This document shows positions 1 through 6,776 of a stretch of 9,590 nt of DNA, piece after piece. Both the position numbers and the translations under genes were made by a program. The notes under the pieces were generated by a model. It was not told where the DNA came from, did no database searches, and worked only from the letters and a program-made list of their open reading frames with translations. The DNA lies in contig CAPHZB010000054.1 in NCBI GenBank assembly GCA_948629335.1, positions 1 to 9,590 on the forward strand, in the 5' to 3' direction. Numbering within the stretch: the first letter of the stretch is position 1; each line of letters starts with the position of its first letter. Origin of the DNA: an uncultured Bacilli bacterium (GTDB taxonomy: Bacteria; Bacillota_I; Bacilli_A; RF39; UBA660).

Positions 1-2
1 AT

Positions 3-212
3 TCAAGGGCAGAGTTAGAAAGAGAGTCTGTTTTAGAAGAAGCAGTAGAAAAAGCTGAAGCAAAAGGAATTGAACAAGGGATTGAAAAAGGAAGGGAAGA
101 AAAACAACTTGAGATTGCAAAAGAAATGCTAAATGATGGGGTGAATATAGAATTTATTGCAAAATATACAAAATTATCTATTGAGAAAATTAAAAAATTA
201 GGTAGTAGTTAA
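3..212 (+). CDS. Rpn family nuclease/putative transposase, C-terminal end (partial)
   Basis: The frame is open from the left edge and ends at a TAA at 210-212, giving the last 69 residues of a longer protein whose beginning lies outside the window. It is strongly charged, with an acidic helix (ELERESVLEEAVEKAEAKG), two tandem GIE(Q/K)G units and a tail resembling IAKEMLNDGVNIEFIAKYTKLS. This tail is typical of the C-terminus of Rpn recombination-promoting nucleases (PD-(D/E)XK nuclease family transposases), where a coiled coil precedes a small helix-turn-helix-like segment. The catalytic core is not in view, so activity cannot be judged. These genes are commonly multicopy in gut Bacillota and mark accessory or rearranged DNA, which fits the damaged frame downstream. 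The family assignment rests on the tail alone. Confidence 0.7.
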   Translation, partial: SRAELERESVLEEAVEKAEAKGIEQGIEKGREEKQLEIAKEMLNDGVNIEFIAKYTKLSIEKIKKLGSS

Positions 213-311
213 AGGGGTAAGTTTTATTTTTTTGAAAATTCGTTTATGTAATTAATGAAAATGTGAAATGATGGTTCTCTACTCGAAACGATTTATTCAA
301 CCAAAGATGGA

Positions 312-818
312 ATGTATACAACACAATTAAAGACGGGAGTCTATAAGATTAAAGTGATGAAAGATGGATTTAAAGATGAAATAGAAGTTGTTCATGTAAA
401 TGGGAATGTTGTTTTAGATTTTTCTTTAATATACAAGAAGATAGTAGAAAAAAATAACAAGATTTGTCAAAGTGATGATTGCGTTCAGGTTACTATGTAT
501 TTTTTAGAAAATATGGGAGAATCTTTAGGAGAAAAATCAGAAACTTATGTTTTCAAAAAAGGTGTTAAGCTAGATAGTCATATGATTGTAGATACGGTAA
601 ATAAAAGTTTAGGTATAAATCTTATTGCAAGTGAAGGGGAAACTTTCTATATTAAAATGGGAGATTTTAATGCAGATTTTGCCTGGTATTATAAAGGAAC
701 AAATGAAAAATTTAACTGGAATGAACCCATTGATGAAGATATAGAAATTGAAATGAAATTGTATGATGGTCTATTAGATGACAACATTTTTAAAAATATA
801 TATGATTTATTCAATTAG
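312..818 (+). CDS. Orphan C-terminal fragment with carboxypeptidase-regulatory-like domain; probably a 5'-truncated remnant
   Basis: The frame from ATG 312 encodes 168 residues, but no ribosome binding site precedes that ATG. The open frame actually runs back to 267, just after a TGA at 264-266. The codons from 270 read as the middle of a beta-sandwich of the carboxypeptidase regulatory-like (Cna-B/CarboxypepD_reg) type: GSLLETIYSTKDG, then TTQLKTGVYKIKVMKDGF, then a closing VVLDFSL strand. The first strands of that domain are absent in every frame of 213-266, so the gene appears to have lost its 5' end. The remaining residues (about 45-168) are acidic, with two cysteines near residues 52 and 57, and are not recognised. 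No transmembrane segment is visible. The parent gene was probably a larger surface or secreted protein. Expression of the remnant is doubtful. Confidence 0.5.
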   Translation: MYTTQLKTGVYKIKVMKDGFKDEIEVVHVNGNVVLDFSLIYKKIVEKNNKICQSDDCVQVTMYFLENMGESLGEKSETYVFKKGVKLDSHMIVDTVNKSLGINLIASEGETFYIKMGDFNADFAWYYKGTNEKFNWNEPIDEDIEIEMKLYDGLLDDNIFKNIYDLFN

Positions 819-862
819 CTATTTATTAGAATATATATGAGAAAGGCAAATGAAAGTCTTAG

Positions 863-889
863 AAAAAAGGCAATCTTTTTGCCTTTTTT
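863..889. terminator. Bidirectional rho-independent terminator between convergent genes
   Basis: An 11-bp perfect stem (AAAAAAGGCAA at 863-873 with TTGCCTTTTTT at 879-889) has a 5-base loop. A T run follows on the plus strand, and the leading A run becomes a T run on the minus strand, so it can stop transcription both ways. Its right arm touches the minus-strand gene's stop codon (889-891). Confidence 0.85.
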
Positions 890-1869
890 TACTTATTTAA
901 GTTTTCGAAATTTGTATAATCATAGGTTAAGGTAAGATCTTTTCCATCTTCAAATAGAATGATTGTTCTTTCGTTTCCAGAATCTTTTGTACCTATTTTT
1001 TTAACTAGTTTATCTGTGTATTTTTTTAAAGAAACAGAGTTACATGTATCCATCACATATAAATATCCTTGTCGTGTTAGAAAATAAGCATGTGGTGAAG
1101 TTTCTTTTTCGCTACAAATATTTCCAGAAGTGATTACTCCAGATATATATAGTGTATTTCCCTTTTCATCAGTAATATTCTTATCACCAAAAGTGGCTGT
1201 AGCATCCTTCTTTATACTGATATCCTCATATCCAAAAATATAACTATCAATTTCTTCTAAATCAGAAAGGTCTATAATCATTCCATCTACTGTTTTTCCA
1301 ACAATAGTTTTTATACCATCCATTTCTAATGTACCTATTTTTTCTATTTCAAAATTGCCATTTATTTTTTGAATATCGTTTTCATTTAAAGGGTATATTA
1401 TGGTATCATCATCTAGAAAAGTAGCATACGCATCATATTCTCTTATATATACTTCATGGTTCTCCGTCAATATCACAACAGAACTTGAATCACATGATAG
1501 TCCAGGTACTATTAGAATATGACTTGCATTTTTGATGTTTTTAAAAGTATAGCTATCTCCATTCTTCTTTTTCATGATTACTTTTCCATCAATAATGGAA
1601 TAGGTATGATATCCATCTGTAATATTAGAGGTACAGTCTAAATTGACTTTAATCTCGGTTTCTTTTGAATAATCAACAATTTTATCTAAATCATAAACGA
1701 ACTTTCCGTTTGTTTTTTCATCATAGGTGTGGATATTTGTAAATGTATATCCTTCATATTTTGTAGTATCTAGTTTTGATTCTTTTTTTTGATTTAAAAG
1801 AAAGAAAACTCCAGTAAACCCTCCAACAAAAATAAGTATAATTGTAAAAAATATTCCTTTTTTCTTCAT
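889..1869 (-). CDS. Membrane-anchored extracytoplasmic protein of unknown function
   Basis: This protein of 326 residues begins MKKKGIFFTIILIFVGG and has one N-terminal hydrophobic segment (about residues 5-25). No lipobox is visible, so it should be anchored by an uncleaved signal and lie outside the membrane. The rest is strand-rich with several cysteines (near 79, 125, 252 and 276) that could form disulfides. Two stretches resemble each other: VVILTENHEVYIREYD (about 131-146) and YFLTRQGYLYVMD (about 262-274). The shared pattern of a hydrophobic strand, T, a turn, then V/L-Y recalls blades of RCC1-like beta-propellers. This is pattern reading, not a firm family call. The start is supported by AAGGAG at 1879-1884, nine bases upstream. 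It is transcribed divergently from the Bce regulators, but no functional link is shown. Confidence 0.7.
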   Translation of the reverse strand: MKKKGIFFTIILIFVGGFTGVFFLLNQKKESKLDTTKYEGYTFTNIHTYDEKTNGKFVYDLDKIVDYSKETEIKVNLDCTSNITDGYHTYSIIDGKVIMKKKNGDSYTFKNIKNASHILIVPGLSCDSSSVVILTENHEVYIREYDAYATFLDDDTIIYPLNENDIQKINGNFEIEKIGTLEMDGIKTIVGKTVDGMIIDLSDLEEIDSYIFGYEDISIKKDATATFGDKNITDEKGNTLYISGVITSGNICSEKETSPHAYFLTRQGYLYVMDTCNSVSLKKYTDKLVKKIGTKDSGNERTIILFEDGKDLTLTYDYTNFENLNK

Positions 1870-1902
1870 ATAATCAAACTCCTTCTACTCTATATACAAT
1901 TT

Positions 1903-1911
1903 ATTTTATCA
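1903..1911 (-). promoter_or_regulatory. Candidate extended -10 promoter for the membrane-anchored protein
   Basis: Read on the minus strand, TGATAAAAT gives an extended -10 (TG-N-TAAAAT) about 20 bases upstream of the ribosome binding site, implying a leader of roughly 27 bases. The -35 region lies near an A9 tract and is poor, so recognition would rely on the extended -10. Confidence 0.35.
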
Positions 1912-1999
1912 AATCCTTGTTTTTTTTTCTAGAAAATAAAAATTTTAATTAAAAATTCATCTGACCTTTAAAAGAATATTTTCTATTTTTCTTTGAATT

Positions 2000-2008
2000 T
2001 GCTATAAT
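2000..2008 (+). promoter_or_regulatory. Extended -10 promoter of the bceRS-like operon
   Basis: TGCTATAAT is a perfect extended -10 (TG-N-TATAAT), while the -35 position (about 1980-1985, TTTCTA) is weak. The predicted transcription start near 2015 lies only about 17 bases before ATG 2032 and about 5 before ATG 2020, so the mRNA would have an unusually short leader. Confidence 0.7.
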
Positions 2009-2031
2009 ATTGTCTAGAAATGAGTGAGAAC

Positions 2032-2688
2032 ATGAAAAAAATAGTCATTGTTGAGGATGATGTAGGTATTCGTACAGAATTAGAGCAGTTGTTACGAAAT
2101 GCAGGGTATCTTCCATATGTCTTACAAGATTTTAAGGAAGCAACCAATGAAATTATAAAACAAGCACCTGATTTAGTTTTGCTTGATATTCATCTTCCCT
2201 ATAATAACGGACAAATCATTCTTCAAAATTTAAGAAAAAAAACGAATGTACCTATTATTATGGTAACGAGTAAAAATACAGAATGTGACGAAGTATTATC
2301 CATGAGCTATGGAGCAGATGATTATGTTACGAAACCATATAATCCGAATATTCTACTTTTACGAATTGTAGCCGTTTTAAAACGAGTGGGAGAAAGTACT
2401 TTGCAATATAAAGATTTAGATATCAATATGCAGAAGGGAGTTCTAAGAAAAGAGGGGAAAGAAATTGTTTTAACAAAAAATGAGATGATTATTTTTAATT
2501 ATTTGTTAAATCACCAAAACAAAATGGTTACTAGAGATGAACTAATGACTGCCCTATGGGATAGTGATGCCTATATTAATGATAATGCATTAACAGTTAA
2601 TATCAGTAGATTAAGGCAAAAACTCAAAGAAATTGGACAGGAAGATTCTATTGAAACAAGAAAAGGAATAGGGTATATTTTATTATGA
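2032..2688 (+). CDS. bceR: BceR-type two-component response regulator (OmpR/PhoB family)
   Basis: This cytoplasmic DNA-binding regulator is phosphorylated by the kinase encoded next to it. The receiver domain (about residues 1-115) shows the acidic pair in KIVIVEDD, phospho-acceptor Asp52 in LVLLDIHLP, switch Thr79 in IIMVTS and Lys101 in DDYVTKPY. The winged-helix output domain (about 125-218) contains LTKNEMIIFNYLL, a DELMTALW recognition-helix region and the wing NVSRLRQKL...ETRKGIGYIL-like pattern of BceR. An in-frame ATG at 2020 would add MSEN, but family members begin at the MKKIVIVEDD position, so 2032 is preferred despite a weak ribosome binding site (GAGTGAG). The stop overlaps the kinase start by four bases (ATGA). 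Its likely target is the operator at 3704-3733. The function is inferred from close resemblance to Bacillus BceR. Confidence 0.93.
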   Translation: MKKIVIVEDDVGIRTELEQLLRNAGYLPYVLQDFKEATNEIIKQAPDLVLLDIHLPYNNGQIILQNLRKKTNVPIIMVTSKNTECDEVLSMSYGADDYVTKPYNPNILLLRIVAVLKRVGESTLQYKDLDINMQKGVLRKEGKEIVLTKNEMIIFNYLLNHQNKMVTRDELMTALWDSDAYINDNALTVNISRLRQKLKEIGQEDSIETRKGIGYILL

Positions 2689-3704
2689 GCATAAAGAAGT
2701 TTTTAAAAGATAAACTCTATATTTTAATCCCTTCCTTTTTTCTTCTAATTTTTCTTTCTCTTTTTTTCTTTGCCTTTAAAGTAGATGCATCTCTTCTTAT
2801 CGTAACACTTTTTCTTTTTATTGCTCTCCTTTTTTTCTCTCTTATTTTCGATTATATTAGGAAAAGACAATTTTATAAGACACTTCTTACAAATATAGAA
2901 CAATTAGATAAAGCTTACCTTGTCTTAGAAATGATAAATAAGCCAACATTTTATGAAGGAAAATTATTCTATCAAGCACTTTATACTATCAATAAATCGA
3001 TGACTGAAAATGTAGGTGCTTATGAGGAACAGGTACGCAATTTTAAAGAATATATTGAAATGTGGATTCATGAAGTGAAACTTCCTATTTCTAGTTTATT
3101 ATTAATGATTCATAATCAAAAAGAGAAAATAGATAAGAAATGGTTAAAGGAGATAAAGCGAATTGAAGATACTGTAGAACAGGTTTTATATTATGTACGA
3201 AGTGAAAATGCAACAAAAGATTATTTAATTACCGAAGTATCACTTGATAAAGTAATTAAAGCAGTTGCTCTTAAAAATAAAGATTATCTTCTTGAAAATA
3301 AAATTGATTTACACGTTTCTAATGTACAATTTAAGGTATTTACAGATGCGAAGTGGTTAGAATTTATTTTAAATCAAATTGTAAATAATAGTATGAAATA
3401 CAAAAGAGAAAATGTAGAGGCTTATATTAAAATAGAAGCGGAAGAGACAAATGATAAAATTACTTTATATATTTTAGATAATGGAATTGGTATTCCTACA
3501 AGTGATCTACCGAGAGTTTTTGATAAATCGTTTACAGGACATAATGGAAGATTAAAAGGAAAAGCAACTGGGATGGGATTATTTATTGCAAAAAAGATGT
3601 GTAAAGAGTTAGGACACACAATCGAAATGGAGTCACAGGTAGAGAAGTATACAAAAGTTTCAATAACATTTCCAAAAAATAGATTTTATGAAGTAGTTAG
3701 GTAA
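2685..3704 (+). CDS. bceS: BceS-type intramembrane-sensing sensor histidine kinase
   Basis: This 339-residue membrane kinase has two N-terminal transmembrane helices (about 11-31 and 36-56) joined by only about five residues. It therefore has almost no extracellular sensor domain, the hallmark of intramembrane-sensing kinases that take their signal from a partner ABC permease. The H-box is WIHEVKLPI with phospho-acceptor His129. The N-box is LNQIVNNSMKYK, the G1 box DNGIGIP, the F-box RVFDKSFTG and the G2 box KATGMGLFI, so all catalytic parts are intact. Translation is probably coupled to the regulator gene through an ATGA overlap. A 70-base gap containing an operator and promoter follows, so the transporter genes can be induced separately. 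The assignment as partner of the regulator and the downstream BceAB-like transporter is very secure at family level. The inducing peptide is unknown. Confidence 0.93.
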   Translation: MSIKKFLKDKLYILIPSFFLLIFLSLFFFAFKVDASLLIVTLFLFIALLFFSLIFDYIRKRQFYKTLLTNIEQLDKAYLVLEMINKPTFYEGKLFYQALYTINKSMTENVGAYEEQVRNFKEYIEMWIHEVKLPISSLLLMIHNQKEKIDKKWLKEIKRIEDTVEQVLYYVRSENATKDYLITEVSLDKVIKAVALKNKDYLLENKIDLHVSNVQFKVFTDAKWLEFILNQIVNNSMKYKRENVEAYIKIEAEETNDKITLYILDNGIGIPTSDLPRVFDKSFTGHNGRLKGKATGMGLFIAKKMCKELGHTIEMESQVEKYTKVSITFPKNRFYEVVR

Positions 3705-3733
3705 TATTACAAAATTGTAATATTCTGTAATAT
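3704..3733 (+). promoter_or_regulatory. BceR-like operator: inverted repeat plus a third half-site
   Basis: ATATTACAA (3704-3712) and TTGTAATAT (3715-3723) form a perfect 9-bp inverted repeat around AA. Its core TTACA-N4-TGTAA matches the TNACA-N4-TGTAA motif known for BceR-like regulators. A further TGTAATAT lies at 3726-3733, exactly 10 bp (one helical turn) after the same octamer at 3716-3723. The palindrome is centred about 62 bp upstream of the predicted transcription start of the transporter genes, a good position for an activator. Confidence 0.85.
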
Positions 3734-3740
3734 AAAGCGA

Positions 3741-3769
3741 ATGACAACACCATTCTTTTTCCTTATAAT
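3741..3769 (+). promoter_or_regulatory. Sigma-A promoter of the bceAB-like operon
   Basis: The -35 ATGACA (3741-3746) and -10 TATAAT (3764-3769) are separated by an ideal 17 bp, with transcription predicted to start near 3776. That start excludes ATG 3775 as the initiation codon of the ATPase gene. Confidence 0.8.
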
Positions 3770-3792
3770 GGTACATGAAGGGAGAAATGAAG

Positions 3793-4560
3793 ATGGAAAA
3801 AATTTTAAAAGTAGAAAAAATTGAAAAATATTATGGAAATAAATCCTCATTAACGAAAGCAATTGATTCCATTTCTTTTGAAGTAGAAAAGGGCGAATTT
3901 GTTGCTATTATGGGGGCAAGTGGTTCAGGAAAAACAACACTTTTAAATGTAATTTCAACGATTGATCGAGTTACATCAGGACATATTTATGTAGGAGGAG
4001 TAGATATTACTAAATTAAAGGGAAACTATTTAAACAAATTTCGAAGAGAAGAGCTTGGTTTCATCTTTCAGGATTTTAATTTGTTAGATACCCTTACAGC
4101 TTATGAGAATATTGCTTTAGCGCTTTCTATTCAAAATGTGGGCGCTAAGGAGATTGATAAACGAGTGAGAGATGTTGCACAAAAATTGGATATTCAAAAT
4201 GTTTTAAATACATATCCTTATCAGATGAGTGGGGGACAAAAACAAAGAGTAGCTTCCTCACGAGCGATTATTACAAATCCAAAACTTGTTTTAGCGGATG
4301 AACCAACAGGGGCTTTAGATTCTAGAGCAGCAAAATTGTTACTTGAACGATTGAATTATTTAAATAAGGAATTGGATACAACCATTTTAATGGTTACGCA
4401 TGATGCTGTTACAGCTAGTTATGCAAGCCGGGTTCTTTTTATCAAAGATGGAAAAGTGTTTAATGAGATTCATAAAGGAGAGATTTCTAGAAAAGAATTT
4501 TTTGATCAAATCATCGATGTAGTCACCTTACTTGGAGGCGATTTGAATGACACTTTTTAA
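3793..4560 (+). CDS. bceA: BceA-type ABC transporter ATP-binding protein
   Basis: This cytoplasmic ATPase energises the peptide-detoxification transporter encoded with the next gene. Counting from ATG 3793 (255 residues), Walker A is GASGSGKTT with Lys47, the Q-loop Gln93 is in GFIFQDFNLLDTL, the signature is SGGQKQR at 146-152, Walker B LVLADE ends in Glu170, the D-loop is GALD and the H-loop His203 is in MVTHD. The FIFQDFNLLDTL segment and the C-terminal DQIIDV...LGGD tail are characteristic of BceA rather than of LolD/MacB proteins. The frame could be extended to ATG 3775, but that lies at the predicted transcription start. AAGGGAG at 3778-3784 sits eight bases before ATG 3793, so the shorter form is chosen. 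It overlaps the permease gene by 14 bases. Confidence 0.95.
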   Translation: MEKILKVEKIEKYYGNKSSLTKAIDSISFEVEKGEFVAIMGASGSGKTTLLNVISTIDRVTSGHIYVGGVDITKLKGNYLNKFRREELGFIFQDFNLLDTLTAYENIALALSIQNVGAKEIDKRVRDVAQKLDIQNVLNTYPYQMSGGQKQRVASSRAIITNPKLVLADEPTGALDSRAAKLLLERLNYLNKELDTTILMVTHDAVTASYASRVLFIKDGKVFNEIHKGEISRKEFFDQIIDVVTLLGGDLNDTF

Positions 4561-6613
4561 ATTATCAGTTCAAAATATTCGGAAAAGTTTTAAAGATTAT
4601 GCCATTTACTTTTTTACTTTAATTCTAGGTGTTGCGATATTCTATATCTTTAATGCGATTGATAGTCAAACAATTATGATGAATGTTTCTTCAAATACAA
4701 AAGAAATTATCAAACTTATGACTAATATCTTATCAGGAGTTAGTGTATTTGTATCCTTTATATTAGGTTTTTTGATTATTTATGCTTCGCGCTTTTTAAT
4801 AAAACGAAGGAATAAAGAATTTGGTATTTATTTAACACTTGGAATGAGTAAACGAAAAATCTCATTAATACTATTTTTTGAAACCCTATGTATTGGACTT
4901 CTTTCTTTAGGGACAGGATTACTTATTGGTGCTATTTTATCTCAGTTTATGAGTGTTTTAGTTGCTAATATGTTTGAAGCAGATTTAACTAAGTTTACAT
5001 TTGTATTTTCAAGTGAGGCTTGTCTAAAAACCATTCTTTATTTTGGAATTATGTATGTTCTTGTTATGATTTTTAATACAGTGAATATCAGTAAGTGTAA
5101 ACTCATCGATCTATTACATGCTAGTAAAAAGACAGAAAAAATGAAGCTAAAAAATCCAATTCTATGTGTATTTATTTTTATTATTTCTTGTTTTTTATTA
5201 GGTTATGCTTATTATAAGGTAACAGGTGGGGTATCAGAAATACAAGATGCAAGACAGATTTTTCTTCCCATTATATTAGGTGTGATTTCGACTTTTCTTA
5301 TTTTCTGGTCTTTATCTGGATTACTTCTTAAAATTGTAATGAAACGAAAGAAAACGTATTACAAAGGATTAAATAGCTTTACTTTAAAACAAGTCAGCAG
5401 TAAGGTGAATACCACTGTATTTTCTATGACTGTGATTTGTTTAATGTTATTTATTACAATCTGTGTTTTATCTTCTGCTTTATCGATTAAAAATTCAATG
5501 ACATATAATTTAAAGACACTGTCTCCTATCGATGTAGAAATAACAAAGCCACTTGATTTGACAGAGGAAAGAATAGAAGATTCTTGGCAATATAAAACGA
5601 GTATGATAGAAGATTCTAAAATCTCTATTCGAGAGACTTTACAAAGAATGGATTTTGATGTAGATACATATTTTACAGATATTGTAGAATTCCATACTTA
5701 TGAAACAGATACGATTTTACTAAAAGATACGATAGGAACTTATTATGAAGAAGCAAAGGCAAAATATCCTTATTTAAGATACGATACAAAAGAAGAATTT
5801 ATAAAATTAAGCGATTATAACAAAGTAGCAAAACTGTTAGGATTAGAGGAGCTATCTTTAAAAGATAATGAATATATTGTTGTAGCAAATTACGAAGGAT
5901 GGATTCCCATTCGGAATGTTGGACTAAGAAATAATACACCAATTACTCTTTTAGGACGTACTTACTATCCAAAATATGAAACATGTAGGGATGGTTTTAT
6001 TGAAATCAGTAGTAATGCAGTAAACATGGGAATATTTGTGGTTCCTGATGATGCTGTAAACGAAACGATTCGTGCGAATGCTTATTTACTTGGAAACTAT
6101 AAAGAAAGTACAGAAGAAGGAAAGAAAAAAACAGAAGAATTATTTCAAAATATTGAAAAACATGATTATATAGAAAAGGCAAGTATAGATTGTAGTACTA
6201 AAATTTATATTTATGAAGCCAGTGTTGGACTAGGTGCGATGGCAACTTTTATCGGACTTTATTTAGGAATTATTTTCTTGATGAGTAGTGCAGCCATTCT
6301 TGCTTTAAAGGAATTATCAGAAAGTAGTGACAATAAGGAAAGATACAAAATGCTTCGTAAAATTGGAGCAGATGAAAAATTAATTGAAAAAGCATTATTT
6401 AGACAAATTGCAATTTTCTTCTTATTTCCATTATTACTTGCTATTATTCATTCTATTTTTGGAATCTTATTTTGTAACTATATTTTAGAAGCATTTGGAA
6501 ATGAGAAATTATTAGAATCAATTCTTATGACAGCTACATTCTTAATTTTTATTTATGGTGGGTACTTTGTTTTAACATATTTATGTAGTAAGAATATTAT
6601 CAAGGAAAAATAA
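4547..6613 (+). CDS. bceB: BceB-type ABC transporter permease (FtsX-like)
   Basis: This 688-residue membrane protein has the ten-helix layout of Bce-type permeases. One helix lies near 18-38 and three in the first FtsX-like block (about 60-180). Helices follow near 205-222, 238-262 and 288-312, then a large extracellular domain of about 240 residues (about 312-555). The last three helices (about 559-586, 621-645 and 660-682) form the second FtsX-like block. The cytoplasmic motifs EFGIYLTLGMSKRKI and RYKMLRKIGADEKLI follow the conserved coupling pattern. In this family the extracellular domain recognises antimicrobial peptides or their lipid complexes, and the permease both frees the target and signals to the kinase. 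GGAGG at 4534-4538 sits eight bases before ATG 4547. A strong terminator follows, so this is the last gene of the module. Confidence 0.95.
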   Translation: MTLFKLSVQNIRKSFKDYAIYFFTLILGVAIFYIFNAIDSQTIMMNVSSNTKEIIKLMTNILSGVSVFVSFILGFLIIYASRFLIKRRNKEFGIYLTLGMSKRKISLILFFETLCIGLLSLGTGLLIGAILSQFMSVLVANMFEADLTKFTFVFSSEACLKTILYFGIMYVLVMIFNTVNISKCKLIDLLHASKKTEKMKLKNPILCVFIFIISCFLLGYAYYKVTGGVSEIQDARQIFLPIILGVISTFLIFWSLSGLLLKIVMKRKKTYYKGLNSFTLKQVSSKVNTTVFSMTVICLMLFITICVLSSALSIKNSMTYNLKTLSPIDVEITKPLDLTEERIEDSWQYKTSMIEDSKISIRETLQRMDFDVDTYFTDIVEFHTYETDTILLKDTIGTYYEEAKAKYPYLRYDTKEEFIKLSDYNKVAKLLGLEELSLKDNEYIVVANYEGWIPIRNVGLRNNTPITLLGRTYYPKYETCRDGFIEISSNAVNMGIFVVPDDAVNETIRANAYLLGNYKESTEEGKKKTEELFQNIEKHDYIEKASIDCSTKIYIYEASVGLGAMATFIGLYLGIIFLMSSAAILALKELSESSDNKERYKMLRKIGADEKLIEKALFRQIAIFFLFPLLLAIIHSIFGILFCNYILEAFGNEKLLESILMTATFLIFIYGGYFVLTYLCSKNIIKEK

Positions 6614-6628
6614 ATTTGTTTGATGAAG

Positions 6629-6659
6629 AAAAAATTAGCTTTTTTGAGCTAATTTTTTT
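6629..6659 (+). terminator. Rho-independent terminator after the Bce module
   Basis: A 12-bp perfect stem (AAAAAATTAGCT at 6629-6640 with AGCTAATTTTTT at 6647-6658) has a six-base loop and runs into a T tract, 15 bases after the permease stop codon. Confidence 0.85.
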
Positions 6660-6685
6660 ATTGTAGAAAATCGAGGCTTCTATTT

Positions 6686-6714
6686 TATACAGAGACAACA
6701 CTTTTACATAAAAT
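6686..6714 (+). promoter_or_regulatory. Weak candidate promoter for the M23 peptidase gene
   Basis: TATACA (6686-6691) and TAAAAT (6709-6714) are 17 bp apart, matching sigma-A at 4/6 and 5/6 positions, and would give a leader of about 55 bases. A sporulation sigma factor could be used instead, and none could be recognised with confidence. Confidence 0.3.
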
Positions 6715-6776
6715 AAGATAGCTAATTACTAACCATTTTAATGGAAATAGTATGGCATAGGAAAGGGGGTGATGAA

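Noticed and set aside
1925..1954. Short palindromes TTTTCTAGAAAA and TTTTAATTAAAA between the divergent genes
   Set aside because: AT-rich palindromes of this size are expected by chance in this base composition, and they have no matching copies or clear placement.
3422..3619. Minus-strand open frame of 65 codons
   Set aside because: It lies wholly inside the histidine kinase gene, antisense to its ATP-binding domain, and has no ribosome binding site.
3775..3792. Upstream ATG extension of the bceA-like gene
   Set aside because: The ATG is at the predicted transcription start, and the ribosome binding site at 3778-3784 serves ATG 3793.
6733..6744. Palindrome CCATT-TT-AATGG upstream of the M23 gene
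   Set aside because: Its arms are only five pairs long, with no T run and no link to the promoter.
6741..6776. Upstream ATG extension of the M23 gene
   Set aside because: There is no ribosome binding site before it. The excellent site at 6762-6773 lies inside the extension, and the added 12 residues do not fit the family.
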